Shown here piece after piece: positions 30,531 to 39,616 of a DNA stretch of 51,265 nucleotides. The notes under the pieces are model-generated. The model was given only the letters and a program-made list of their open reading frames with translations. It ran no database searches and was not told where the DNA came from. Positions within the stretch are counted from its first letter, which is position 1, and every line of letters begins with the position of its first letter. The stretch covers positions 1 through 51,265 of the forward strand of contig CAWVKK010000002.1 of the NCBI GenBank assembly GCA_963929865.1. Direction: 5' to 3'. The stretch comes from JAGZHZ01 sp963929865 (lineage in GTDB: Bacteria > Bacillota > Clostridia > Lachnospirales > Lachnospiraceae). The position numbers and the translations under genes are program-made.

Positions 30531-32024
30531 ATGAAGCTAAAGAACCGATTAATCATTGCGTTCTTCGCAATCATCTGTGCGCCGGTTGTTTTGATCGTCA
30601 TCGCACTGTTGTGCTTCACCCACTATCAGCTGGGGGCAATTGAGAGAATTTATAATATTCCGGACATCACGTATGAAAATTTATCAAACTCTCTTCAGAT
30701 GATCAGCAAAACAACCCTCAAGGACTACGAAGAGATTCAGAAGGAAGGAAAAGAAAATCCGGATCAGTTTCTGCAGACGGATTTTTTAGAAGAGTGGAAC
30801 AGCAAACTGGATGAGAAAGCGTCCTATCTGATTGTGCGCAGAGGAAGCGAGCTGTTTTACCCGAAAAATGATGAAGAAATCGAAAAGATCTTTGGAGAGC
30901 TTCCGGATTATGGAGAATATGTCGACGAGTCCGATACGGGCGTTTATATCGGAAATGAAGTAAACGCTTTTGTGAAGCAGACGGACGTGGTATTCAGCGA
31001 CAATACCCAGGGCAGTATCTTTATCATAACCTCCGCCACAGAGACGATTCCTCAGATAAAAAAACTCGTCGCAGATATGATAGTGGCAAGCGTGGTGATA
31101 CTGATAGGAACGGCCGCCGTCCTGACAGTCTGGATTTACCGGGGCATTCACAATCCGCTGGAGCGGCTGCGAAAAGCAACGCAGAGCATTAAAGAAGGAA
31201 ATCTGGATTTCACTCTGGAGGCAAAAGGCGAGGATGAGATCAGCGAACTTTGCCGAGATTTTGAGGATATGAGAAAGCGGCTAAAAGAGTCCGCGGAAGA
31301 AAACATGGCGTATGACAGGGAAAACAAAGAGCTGATCAGCAACATCTCCCATGATCTGAAAACGCCGATCACAGCAGTCAAAGGGTATGTGGAGGGAATC
31401 ATGGACGGCGTGGCGAACACGCCGGAGAAAATGGAGCGCTATATCAAGACGATCTATAATAAAGCAAACGAGATGGACCGCCTGATTAATGAGCTGACGT
31501 TCTATTCCAAAATCGACACAAACCGGATTCCCTACACGTTCAGCAAAATTAATGTGGCAAGCTACTTTAACGACTGCAAAGAGGAGATTGCCCTTGATCT
31601 CGCCGATAAAAATATTGATCTTGCCTACTTCAACTATGTGGACGAAGATGTGATGATTATTGCGGACGCGGAACAGCTTAAACGTGTCATCAACAATATC
31701 ATCGGAAATTCGGTCAAGTATATCGATAAGCCAAAAGGATACATCAACATCCGGATCAAAGACGCAGGAGACTTTATTCAGGTTGAAATTGAAGACAACG
31801 GAAAGGGAATCGCTGTAAAAGATCTGCCGTTGATTTTCGACCGGTTTTACCGGGCGGATTCTTCAAGAAATTCAGCGCTTGGAGGAAGCGGAATCGGTCT
31901 TTCGATCGTGCGGAAGATCATTGAAGACCACGGCGGAAAAATCTGGGCGAACAGTAAGCTTGGGACGGGAACGATTATGTTTTTTGTCATCAGAAAATAT
32001 CAGGAGGTAAAAGCAGATGAGTAA
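30531..32024 (+). CDS. sensor histidine kinase
   Basis: About 497 aa, classic membrane sensor kinase. TM1 at about 8-28, an extracytoplasmic sensor region of roughly 150 residues, TM2 at about 183-205, HAMP, then HisKA with phospho-acceptor H274 in ISNISHDLKTPITA. The ATPase domain has N, G1 (VEIEDNGKGI), F (IFDRFYRAD) and G2 (GGSGIGLSIV) boxes. The signal is unknown; the neighbours (pseudouridine synthase, ATPase operon) give no clear hint. The ATG at 30531 follows AAGGAGAG. It overlaps the response regulator by 8 nt. Confidence 0.93.
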   Translation: MKLKNRLIIAFFAIICAPVVLIVIALLCFTHYQLGAIERIYNIPDITYENLSNSLQMISKTTLKDYEEIQKEGKENPDQFLQTDFLEEWNSKLDEKASYLIVRRGSELFYPKNDEEIEKIFGELPDYGEYVDESDTGVYIGNEVNAFVKQTDVVFSDNTQGSIFIITSATETIPQIKKLVADMIVASVVILIGTAAVLTVWIYRGIHNPLERLRKATQSIKEGNLDFTLEAKGEDEISELCRDFEDMRKRLKESAEENMAYDRENKELISNISHDLKTPITAVKGYVEGIMDGVANTPEKMERYIKTIYNKANEMDRLINELTFYSKIDTNRIPYTFSKINVASYFNDCKEEIALDLADKNIDLAYFNYVDEDVMIIADAEQLKRVINNIIGNSVKYIDKPKGYINIRIKDAGDFIQVEIEDNGKGIAVKDLPLIFDRFYRADSSRNSALGGSGIGLSIVRKIIEDHGGKIWANSKLGTGTIMFFVIRKYQEVKADE

Positions 32025-32706
32025 AATTCTTATTATCGAGGATGAGGAGAGCATTGCAGATCTGGAGAAGGATTATCTGGAGCTGAGCGGATTTGAGGTG
32101 GAAATTGAAAACCAGGGGGATATCGGGCTGAAACGTGCCCTGGAGGAGGATTTTGACCTGGTGATTCTCGACTTAATGCTGCCTGAAGTGGACGGATTTG
32201 AAATCTGCAAAAGAGTAAGAGACAAGAAAAATACGCCGATCATTATGGTTTCGGCAAAAAAAGACGATATCGATAAGATCAGAGGATTGGGACTGGGAGC
32301 GGATGACTATATGACAAAGCCGTTCAGTCCCAGCGAGCTGGTTGCGCGTGTGAAGGCGCATCTGGCCAGATACGAGAGGCTGGTAAGCAGCAATATACAG
32401 GAAAACGAGATCATAGAGATCCGCGGAATTAAAATAGACAAGACGGCCAGGAGAGTCTGGGTCAACGGAGAAGAAAAAGCGCTGACGACAAAAGAATTTG
32501 ATCTGCTGACGTTTCTTGCTCAAAATCCGAACCACGTCTTCACAAAAGAGGAGCTGTTCAACAGCATCTGGGACATGGACTCCGTCGGGGATATTGCGAC
32601 TGTGACGGTCCACATAAAAAAGATCAGAGAAAAAATTGAGTTTAACACGGCCAAGCCTCAGTATATCGAGACCATATGGGGCGTAGGATACCGGTTTAAG
32701 GTGTAA
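32017..32706 (+). CDS. OmpR/PhoB-family response regulator
   Basis: 229 aa. Receiver domain 1-120 with acidic pocket (EDEES), phospho-acceptor D52 in VILDLMLPEVDG, the conserved Ser-Ala and Lys (MVSAKK...TKPFSPSEL). The C-terminal winged helix is at about 130-229, with TTKEFDLLTFLAQNPNHVF and the closing VWGVGYRF-type IWGVGYRFKV. The start lies inside the kinase gene behind CAGGAGG, so the pair is translationally coupled. The direct repeat at 30421-30456 may be its own operator. Confidence 0.95.
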   Translation: MSKILIIEDEESIADLEKDYLELSGFEVEIENQGDIGLKRALEEDFDLVILDLMLPEVDGFEICKRVRDKKNTPIIMVSAKKDDIDKIRGLGLGADDYMTKPFSPSELVARVKAHLARYERLVSSNIQENEIIEIRGIKIDKTARRVWVNGEEKALTTKEFDLLTFLAQNPNHVFTKEELFNSIWDMDSVGDIATVTVHIKKIREKIEFNTAKPQYIETIWGVGYRFKV

Positions 32707-32709
32707 AAG

Positions 32710-33384
32710 ATGAAACTGAACGTGATTTATGAAGATTCCGAGCTGCTGGTATGCCGCAAACCGTCCGGATTTCCGGTGCAGAGCAGAAGAATCGGAGAAA
32801 AAGACTGCGTAAGCGAGCTGAAGACGTATTTGTACGAAAAAAATCCGGGCGCCGGCGAACCGTATTTAGGGATTGTTCACCGGATTGACCAGCCGGTGGA
32901 AGGACTGGTCGTATTTGCAAAGACAAGGAAAAGCGCTGCAAAGCTGAGCAGCGGACTGCAAGAGGACAGCTTTGTGAAGGAATATGAAGCTGTTCTGTGC
33001 GGAAAAATGAAGACAAAATCGGGAATTCTGACAGATTATCTGAAGAAAGACGAAAGGACGAATCTCTCCCGCGTGGTGGACAAAGACACAGCGGGGGCAA
33101 AGAGGGCAGAGCTGGAATACCATATCTTAAAGGAGAATGAAAACTACAGCCTGGCGGCGGTCCGCCTGATGACAGGACGCCACCATCAGATCCGCGTGCA
33201 GATGGCAAATGCGGGGTGTCCGCTTTATGGGGACAGAAAATATGGGACTCCTGATCAAACCGCGGGCAGGAAGGATACGATCGGCTTGTGCGCCGTGAAG
33301 CTTTCGTTTCTTCACCCCAAAACAGGAAAAAAAATGAGCTTTACATGCAGACCGGAGGGACCGTGTTTTGCATGGTTTGAATAA
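32710..33384 (+). CDS. RluA-family pseudouridine synthase
   Basis: 224 aa. Converts uridine to pseudouridine in RNA. The catalytic Asp is D60 in HRIDQPVEGLVVFAK. KEYEAVLCG and GRHHQIRVQMANAGCPLYGDRKYG are family signatures, and no S4 domain is present. The target (rRNA or tRNA) cannot be inferred. It starts 3 bp after the response regulator, so it is probably co-transcribed with it. Confidence 0.9.
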   Translation: MKLNVIYEDSELLVCRKPSGFPVQSRRIGEKDCVSELKTYLYEKNPGAGEPYLGIVHRIDQPVEGLVVFAKTRKSAAKLSSGLQEDSFVKEYEAVLCGKMKTKSGILTDYLKKDERTNLSRVVDKDTAGAKRAELEYHILKENENYSLAAVRLMTGRHHQIRVQMANAGCPLYGDRKYGTPDQTAGRKDTIGLCAVKLSFLHPKTGKKMSFTCRPEGPCFAWFE

Positions 33385-33429
33385 AAAATGTGCATACTAT
33401 GGGAAAGGCAGTAAAAAGGAGAACATGGT

Positions 33430-34533
33430 ATGCCAGAAATTCGTCCCGTATTAGACAAGAAGAAATTACTAAGAGTGACAGGAATTACATTGGCAGTTTA
33501 TGCAGGTATGAAATATCTGCTGCCTCTTGTAATTCCTTTTTTGGCTGCAGCAATTCTGGTAAAAATGGTACGCCCGCTTCTTGAAAAACTTCACAGCGCT
33601 TTAAAAATAAAAAAAGAATGGATTTTTGTATTCCTGCTGACCGTTTTTTCCACAGCCGTTCTTCTGCTTGGATATTTTCTGGCGGCAAAGCTTCTGGAAC
33701 AGTTTCGGGCCTTTGTCCAAAACTTTGACTTTTATTACCAAAATTTCCGGTATTTTGTAGACGACTGCTGCGAGGGGCTGGAACGGTCGCTGGGACTGCA
33801 CGTCTCAGACGTCAAAAATTTTGTATATACGAATATCGGAAAAATACAAGACCAGGTTGAGAGCAGCGTCATTCCGGCCGTGGTGGGCAATTCCGTGGGA
33901 TATATGATGGAGCTTATAAAAGCGGCGGGAGCGTTTTTTCTGGTATTTATCTCAGCCGTATTATGGATGAAGGATTATCCCAAAATCAAAGAAAAAATAT
34001 CGCACAAGCCTCTTTACCAGGCAGCTGTGCGGGTAGAGCAGAGAATCTGGGGAATGGCAGGAGCGTATATCAAAGCGCAGCTGACGATCATGGGACTTGT
34101 CATTTTGATCTGCGTCGCGGGTCTGTGGGTTTTGAAAAATCCATATGCGCTGCTGATTGGAACCGTGATCGGAATTTTAGACGTTCTGCCGTTTATCGGA
34201 ACCGGAACGATCTTGATTCCATGGGCTTTGATCAGCCTTTTGTCAAAAAATTTTTTTCATGCGGCAGCGTATATGACGATTTTTTTCATCGCCAACACGA
34301 CCAGAGAATTTCTGGAACCGAAGCTGATTGGAAAAAGCCTTGGCATCTACCCGATTGTGATTTTGCTCGCCGTCTACGCAGGACTGTACCTGTTCGGACC
34401 GCCCGGAGTCATCGAAGGACCGGCTTCTCTGCTTCTTATCATGGAAATCGAGCATGAGATAGAAGAATCGTCTGCAAGGCTGCCGCTGAGCTGTCCGACG
34501 ATCAAAGAAGAGAGGAGGGAAAGAAATGAGTAA
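33430..34533 (+). CDS. AI-2E/YtvI-family membrane protein
   Basis: 367 aa with seven or eight hydrophobic segments: a pair near 15-45, one near 60-80, and more from 150 to 335. The C-terminal block GIYPIVILLAVYAGLYLFGPPGVIEGP is typical of AI-2E-type transporters. Length and layout resemble Firmicute sporulation protein YtvI; no substrate is known for that branch. AAGGAG precedes the ATG at 33430. It overlaps the ATP synthase I gene by 8 nt, so it may be the first gene of the operon. Confidence 0.8.
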   Translation: MPEIRPVLDKKKLLRVTGITLAVYAGMKYLLPLVIPFLAAAILVKMVRPLLEKLHSALKIKKEWIFVFLLTVFSTAVLLLGYFLAAKLLEQFRAFVQNFDFYYQNFRYFVDDCCEGLERSLGLHVSDVKNFVYTNIGKIQDQVESSVIPAVVGNSVGYMMELIKAAGAFFLVFISAVLWMKDYPKIKEKISHKPLYQAAVRVEQRIWGMAGAYIKAQLTIMGLVILICVAGLWVLKNPYALLIGTVIGILDVLPFIGTGTILIPWALISLLSKNFFHAAAYMTIFFIANTTREFLEPKLIGKSLGIYPIVILLAVYAGLYLFGPPGVIEGPASLLLIMEIEHEIEESSARLPLSCPTIKEERRERNE

Positions 34534-34927
34534 AATGAGCAGAGTCTTAAAAGAACTGCTGCTTGGCGTCCTTATCTGCGGAATTTGCTTTCAGATTGTT
34601 CTTCTGCTGCCGCCCGGGGACAAAATACTGCGCGCGGCAGGGCTGTGGATAGGGGTGCTTTTCTCGATGGGAAAGGCAATACACATCGAACGTTCGCTTC
34701 AAAATGCGTGGAGCCGCAGCGAAAAACAAGCCGCAGGCTATCTAAGGCTGATGTGCGGACTTCGAACAGCGGCGTCGCTGCTTCTCATTGCGGCGGTCTG
34801 GTACTGGGAAATTGGAAATATCGCGTCGCTGTTTCTTGGAATGATGGCGCTCAAGGGCGGAGCCTTTTTGCAGATGCCGATTGACCAGCTTTTAAACAAG
34901 TATGAATCCGGCAGGAGAACCTTGTAA
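34526..34927 (+). CDS. atpI: ATP synthase subunit I-like protein
   Basis: 133 aa, four hydrophobic segments (about 10-30, 34-50, 75-95, 100-120) with a basic central loop. AtpI-type proteins assist assembly of the c-ring, especially in sodium-type ATP synthases. The assignment rests on size, topology and its place immediately before atpB; sequence similarity alone would be weak. It overlaps the preceding gene by 8 nt. The start follows AGGAGGG-type spacing. Confidence 0.75.
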   Translation: MSKMSRVLKELLLGVLICGICFQIVLLLPPGDKILRAAGLWIGVLFSMGKAIHIERSLQNAWSRSEKQAAGYLRLMCGLRTAASLLLIAAVWYWEIGNIASLFLGMMALKGGAFLQMPIDQLLNKYESGRRTL

Positions 34928-34964
34928 ATAAAAATAGTCCGGGATACAGTCAGGAGGTGGGATA

Positions 34965-35705
34965 ATGAAATCTGGCGGTTTTATGATTCATGGTCTTATT
35001 CGGTTTGAACTGCTGGGACAGGAGCTGTGGATTACAACGACCCATGTCAGCCTGCTGACAGTCATGCTGATCTTATGTGTCTTTGCGCTCGCCGTCAGAA
35101 AGACAATGAAAACAGCAAAGGCGCTGCCGGCAGGATTTCAGAATGCGGCGGAGATGATGGTGGAGATGCTGGATCGCATGACAGAAAACGGGATGGGACC
35201 GTACGCGCCTAAGTTCGCAGATTATATCAGCAGCATTTTTTTATTTGTGCTGGTCAGCAATCTCTCAGGGCTGCTCGGAGTCAGACCCCCGACTGCCGAT
35301 TACGGCGTAGCGCTGGCGCTGGGGCTGATGACCTTTGCGGTCGTCCAGTACTGCAACATCAGATACAACAAAGCACGGGCGCTGACCGAGCTGTTTCGCC
35401 CAATTCCTCTTTTGTTTCCTATTAATCTCATCGGAGAGCTTTCCGCGCCGTTTTCCCTGTCTTTGCGGCTTTTTGGCAACGTACTCTCAGGAACGGTTAT
35501 GATGTCTTTGATTTACACGCTGCTTTCTCCGTTTGCGGTGGTGTGGCCGGCATTTATGCACTTGTATTTCGATGTCTTTTCCGGAAGCATACAGACTTAT
35601 GTGTTTTGTATGCTGACAATGGTTCTGATCAGACAGAAGCTGCCGCAGTCATACAGGAGCAAAAAAAGAAAAAACACATCGCATCCTAAAAATAAAATAA
35701 GCTAG
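34965..35705 (+). CDS. atpB: ATP synthase subunit a
   Basis: 246 aa, five or six membrane helices. It forms the ion half-channels of Fo. The key arginine is in FSLSLRLFGNVLSG (helix facing the c-ring), preceded by INLIGELSAPF. The basic tail after residue 230 (KKRKNTSHPKNK) is short and lineage-specific. AGGAGGTGGG precedes the ATG. Order a-c-b-delta-alpha-gamma-beta-epsilon follows. Confidence 0.95.
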   Translation: MKSGGFMIHGLIRFELLGQELWITTTHVSLLTVMLILCVFALAVRKTMKTAKALPAGFQNAAEMMVEMLDRMTENGMGPYAPKFADYISSIFLFVLVSNLSGLLGVRPPTADYGVALALGLMTFAVVQYCNIRYNKARALTELFRPIPLLFPINLIGELSAPFSLSLRLFGNVLSGTVMMSLIYTLLSPFAVVWPAFMHLYFDVFSGSIQTYVFCMLTMVLIRQKLPQSYRSKKRKNTSHPKNKIS

Positions 35706-35725
35706 AATCATCAGGAGGGAAAAAT

Positions 35726-35992
35726 ATGAACGGTATTACAGATCAGGGATTAATTTTAGCATGTTCCGCAATCGGGGCCGGTCTGGCCATGATTGCCGGG
35801 ATCGGTCCCGGAATCGGACAGGGCATCGCGGCCGGATACGGCGCTTCTGCGGTGGGGAGAAACCCCGGAGCAAAATCAGATATCACATCGACGATGCTGC
35901 TGGGACAGGCAGTCGCTGAGACGACAGGGCTGTACGGACTTGCGGTCGCATTTATTCTTCTGTTTGCGAATCCGCTTCTCGGAAGACTTTAA
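35726..35992 (+). CDS. atpE: ATP synthase subunit c, sodium-type
   Basis: 88 aa, two-helix hairpin of the rotor ring. Helix 1 has GPGIGQGIAAG with Q32; the polar loop has GRNPGAKSD; helix 2 has GQAVAETTGLY. Residues Q32, V63, E65, T66, T67 and Y70 coincide by number with the Na+ ligands of the Ilyobacter tartaricus c-ring (Q32, V63, E65, S66, T67, Y70). This supports Na+ rather than H+ coupling; it is inferred, not shown. AGGAGGG precedes the ATG. Confidence 0.95.
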   Translation: MNGITDQGLILACSAIGAGLAMIAGIGPGIGQGIAAGYGASAVGRNPGAKSDITSTMLLGQAVAETTGLYGLAVAFILLFANPLLGRL

Positions 35993-36056
35993 GAGTTCTG
36001 CTGAGAAATCGTTCAAAAGACAGTCTGCATAAAAAGAGAGAAAGGAAGAGCGGATA

Positions 36057-36578
36057 TTGGAACGGCTATTTGACTTGGATTTCCAGCTCCTGTTTGACGG
36101 AGCAGTCCTGGCGGTATCGGTGTTTGCGATGTCTGTATTTTTGTCCTATTTTTTGTTTCAGCCAGTCAGAGCAGCATTAAAAGCAAGACAAGAGCGGATC
36201 GCAAAGGACGCCCAGACTGCAGAACATGAAAAGGAAGAGGCGCGCAAGCTGAAGATGACCTATGAGGAGAAAATCAAAAGCATAGAAGAAGAAGCACAGG
36301 AGATTATGTTCAGAGCAAGACAAAAGGCGCTCAAGAGCGAACAGGACATGCTGAAAAAAGCAGGCAGAGAGGCGGAATGGATCAAAGAAAAGGCAAAGAT
36401 CCAGATTGAGCTGGAGAGAAAAAAAGAGGCGGATGAAAAGAAAAAAGAGATGATATCGGTCGCCTGCGCGCTTGCGCAGAAAGTGATGAAGCTTTCCGCG
36501 ACGCCTCACATTCAGGATGAGCTTGTAGAAGAGACTTTAAAAGAAATAGGAGAACGGACATGGATTCGTCAGCCGTAA
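36057..36578 (+). CDS. atpF: ATP synthase subunit b
   Basis: 173 aa peripheral stalk subunit. One N-terminal membrane helix (about 14-34), then a long charged coiled coil (ALKARQERIAKDAQTAEHEK...). The start is TTG at 36057, placed by AAAGGA about 10 bases upstream; no ATG or GTG allows the membrane helix to be kept. The last 19 nt overlap atpH. Subunit c ends 64 bp before. Confidence 0.92.
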   Translation: MERLFDLDFQLLFDGAVLAVSVFAMSVFLSYFLFQPVRAALKARQERIAKDAQTAEHEKEEARKLKMTYEEKIKSIEEEAQEIMFRARQKALKSEQDMLKKAGREAEWIKEKAKIQIELERKKEADEKKKEMISVACALAQKVMKLSATPHIQDELVEETLKEIGERTWIRQP

Positions 36579-37120
36579 GGATGTACGCGCAAGCGATAGG
36601 CAAACTGGCCGCGGATGAAAAAAAGACAGAACAGCTGCTTGAGGAAGCGACGGCGATCAGAGAGGTACTCACAGAGAATCCGAAATGGATTTCTTTTTTG
36701 AAAAATCCCGGCATTGCGGCTGAGGAAAAGATTTCTGTGACACGGCAGATTTTTGAGGGGAGAATTTCCAGGCAGATGGTTTCTTTTCTGTGCGTGGCGA
36801 TAAAAAACAGGCGTTCAGGACAACTGCCGGCAATAATGGAAGAGGTGATCAGGCATATCAGACAATGCCAGGGCAGAGGAAGCGCCGAGGTGACGTCGGC
36901 GGCAGAGCTGAAGCCTTCGCAGAAAAAGGCAGTGCGGCAGACGCTGGAAAGGGCGTTCGGATATCGGACATTGGACATTTCGTATGCAGTAGATCCAGAG
37001 CTGATCGGAGGATTGAAAATCCGGATGAACGACCGGCTGATAGACAGCACTATAAAGAACAGACTGGAGCGCATGGAGGCAGAGCTGCTTAAAGTTTCCC
37101 CGGAGCAAAAAGCAAACTAG
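36560..37120 (+). CDS. atpH: ATP synthase subunit delta
   Basis: 186 aa, OSCP/delta family. N-terminal helical bundle (YAQAIGKLAADEKKTEQLLEE), then the conserved C-terminal part with VTSAAELKPSQKKAVRQTLE and the signature DPELIGGLKIRMNDRLID. It connects the stalk to the top of F1. The ATG lies inside atpF and is preceded by AGGAGAACGG. Confidence 0.93.
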   Translation: MDSSAVRMYAQAIGKLAADEKKTEQLLEEATAIREVLTENPKWISFLKNPGIAAEEKISVTRQIFEGRISRQMVSFLCVAIKNRRSGQLPAIMEEVIRHIRQCQGRGSAEVTSAAELKPSQKKAVRQTLERAFGYRTLDISYAVDPELIGGLKIRMNDRLIDSTIKNRLERMEAELLKVSPEQKAN

Positions 37121-37138
37121 CGGAAGGAAGGCGGTATC

Positions 37139-38710
37139 ATTCACACAAGAGCATTAAAACCAGAGGAGATCAGTCGCGTGATCAGAGAACAGATTCAAAA
37201 CTATTCGTCCCAAATGACAGCCTCCGACGTCGGAACTGTGATTCAGACGTCAGACGGAATAGCAAGAATTTACGGGCTGGAAAAAGCAATGCAGGGTGAA
37301 CTTCTTTTGTTTCCCGGCGACGTCGCAGGCATGGCGATGAATCTGGAGGAGGATTCGATCGGGGCCGTTTTGTTTGGAGACTTTCAGGACATCAAAGAAG
37401 GCGATCTTGTCAGGAGTACGGGGCGTATCGTGGAGGTCCCGGCAGGAGACGATATGCTCGGGCGGGTAGTAAACGCGCTGGGGCAGCCCATTGACGGGAA
37501 AGGAGAGATCCAGACGGTATGCCGCCGTCCGGTACAGCGCAGCGCGCCCGGAGTGCTTTCCAGAAAATCCATAGAGGAGCCTCTGCAGACAGGGATCAAG
37601 GCCATAGACGCCATGGTTCCTGTCGGAAAAGGGCAAAGAGAGCTGATTATCGGAGACAGGCAGACAGGAAAAACGGCTATTGCGGTCGACGCTATTTTGA
37701 ACCAGAAAAATGAGAATGTAAAATGTGTTTATGTCGCCATCGGACAAAAAACCTCGACTGTTGCCGCCATCGTGCGGAAACTGGAGGAACACGGCGCCAT
37801 GGATTACACGACTGTGGTCGCGGCAACCGCGAGCGAGGCGGCGCCGCTTCAGTATCTCGCCCCGTACGCAGGATGCGCAGCAGCAGAAGAATGGATGGAG
37901 CGGGGAGAGGACGTGCTGATCGTCTATGACGATCTGTCAAAACACGCGGCGGCTTACCGGACAATCTCTCTTCTCCTGAAACGTCCGCCCGGGCGGGAGG
38001 CATATCCGGGGGACGTCTTTTATCTTCACGCAAGACTGCTGGAACGCGCGGCAAAATTGTCGGATGAGCTGGGAGGAGGATCTTTGACGGCACTGCCGAT
38101 TATCGAGACATTGGCCGGCGACGTCTCGGCGTATATCCCGACGAATGTGATTTCAATCACAGACGGACAGATTTATCTGGAGTCAGAATTGTTTCACGCA
38201 GGAATCCGCCCGGCCGTCAACGCAGGGCTTTCTGTGTCACGCGTAGGAGGAGCGGCGCAGATTCCGGCTATGAAAAAAATTGCCGCGCCGATTCGGGTAG
38301 AGCTGGCGCAGTACCGGGAGCTGGCAGCTTTTTCTCAATTTCGGGCAGAGCTTGACGAAGACACAAGACAAAAGCTCAGACAGGGCGAATGTATCCGGGA
38401 GATTTTAAAGCAGCCTCAATACGATCCGATGCCGGTCGAATATCAGGTGATTCTCCTCTACGCCGCTGTAAACCGATACCTTCTTGAGATTCCGGCAGAG
38501 GAAATCTCACGGTTTGAAAAAAAACTGGTGCAGTGGATGAAGACAAGATGTCCGGAAATACCGCAGGACATTGCGGCGCAGAAACAGATTTCGCAGGAAA
38601 ATGAGCAAAAGCTGGCCTGCGCCATCGAAGAATGCAAAGACGATTTTCTCAGACAGGGCGCATACAAGGAACAGCGCCTAAGCGGCGAAGACCTGCGGTC
38701 TGAGGCGTAA
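37139..38710 (+). CDS. atpA: ATP synthase subunit alpha (start codon unusual)
   Basis: About 523 aa from ATT at 37139, or 510 aa from GTG at 37178. Walker A GDRQTGKTA, LPIIETLAGDVSAYIPTNVISITDGQ and the nucleotide-site residues mark a complete alpha subunit. Alignment by eye with other alpha subunits places LKPEEISRVIREQIQNY at the N terminus, but these codons have no ATG, GTG or TTG before them; only ATC/ATT (37136/37139) after GGAAGG fit. The GTG at 37178 has GAGGAG upstream but cuts the conserved end. The true start is uncertain. Confidence 0.93.
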   Translation: MHTRALKPEEISRVIREQIQNYSSQMTASDVGTVIQTSDGIARIYGLEKAMQGELLLFPGDVAGMAMNLEEDSIGAVLFGDFQDIKEGDLVRSTGRIVEVPAGDDMLGRVVNALGQPIDGKGEIQTVCRRPVQRSAPGVLSRKSIEEPLQTGIKAIDAMVPVGKGQRELIIGDRQTGKTAIAVDAILNQKNENVKCVYVAIGQKTSTVAAIVRKLEEHGAMDYTTVVAATASEAAPLQYLAPYAGCAAAEEWMERGEDVLIVYDDLSKHAAAYRTISLLLKRPPGREAYPGDVFYLHARLLERAAKLSDELGGGSLTALPIIETLAGDVSAYIPTNVISITDGQIYLESELFHAGIRPAVNAGLSVSRVGGAAQIPAMKKIAAPIRVELAQYRELAAFSQFRAELDEDTRQKLRQGECIREILKQPQYDPMPVEYQVILLYAAVNRYLLEIPAEEISRFEKKLVQWMKTRCPEIPQDIAAQKQISQENEQKLACAIEECKDDFLRQGAYKEQRLSGEDLRSEA

Positions 38711-38744
38711 ATATGAGCGACACACAAAAAGAAAGGACATTTGC

Positions 38745-39596
38745 ATGGCGCCGATAAGAGAAATCAGACAGAGAAAAAACCGTATTTCCAATATCCTTCA
38801 GATTACAAAAGCTATGGAGCTTGTGGCGGCGGTAAAACTGCAAAAAGCAAAGACATGTGTCGAGCAGTCCAGACCGTATTTCACGCAGCTGCATGAAGCT
38901 GTGTCTTCGATTGTCTCCCTGACAAAAGAATCGGACTGCCGCTATCTCACAGCGCCCGCTCCCGGCAGAAAAGCGGTCGTTGCTCTGACCTCAAACAGAG
39001 GGCTTGCCGGGGGATACAGCAGCGATGTGGTGAGAAAGATTGCGGAAAAAAACTGGAAGAAGGAAGAGGTGGAACTGTACACAATCGGGAAGAAAGGGAG
39101 AGAGAATCTGGAAAAAAGAGGGTATGAAATATGCCGCGACTACAGCGAAGCCGTACAGATTTCAAAAGAAGAGCAGATTAAAGCGCTGACACACCTTTTG
39201 CTGCAAAGATTTGCCGGCGGAGAGGTCTCAGAGATTTATGTGGCGTATATCTCTTTTCAAAACACGCTGGCACAGAAGCCTCAGCTGATAAGACTGCTGC
39301 CGCTGAATATGCCGGTGACGCAGGCAGAAAAAAATGAAGTGCGAACGCCGATGAATTATGAGCCAAAAGAAGAGGACGTTTTAGAAGCGCTGATTCCGCA
39401 GTATATTTCCGGCATGATTTATCACGCGGCGGCACAGGCGGAAGCCAGCGAACATGCAGCGAGAAGGAAAGCGATGGGGGCGGCGTCAGAAAATGCCAGA
39501 GAGATGGCGGATCAGCTTTCCGCTGAGTACAGCAAAGTACGCCAGAATTCCATTACACAGGAACTGACGGAGATGATCAGAGGAGACGCCGAGTAA
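38745..39596 (+). CDS. atpG: ATP synthase subunit gamma
   Basis: 283 aa central rotor shaft. N-terminal coiled-coil strand REIRQRKNRISNILQITKAMELVAAVKLQKAK and C-terminal strand with AARRKAMGAASENAREMADQL are typical. The middle Rossmann-like domain has VALTSNRGLAGGYSSDVV. AGAAAGGACATTTGC precedes the ATG. It follows atpA after 34 bp. Confidence 0.95.
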   Translation: MAPIREIRQRKNRISNILQITKAMELVAAVKLQKAKTCVEQSRPYFTQLHEAVSSIVSLTKESDCRYLTAPAPGRKAVVALTSNRGLAGGYSSDVVRKIAEKNWKKEEVELYTIGKKGRENLEKRGYEICRDYSEAVQISKEEQIKALTHLLLQRFAGGEVSEIYVAYISFQNTLAQKPQLIRLLPLNMPVTQAEKNEVRTPMNYEPKEEDVLEALIPQYISGMIYHAAAQAEASEHAARRKAMGAASENAREMADQLSAEYSKVRQNSITQELTEMIRGDAE

Positions 39597-39616
39597 AAAA
39601 AGGAGTGGGAAGCAGC

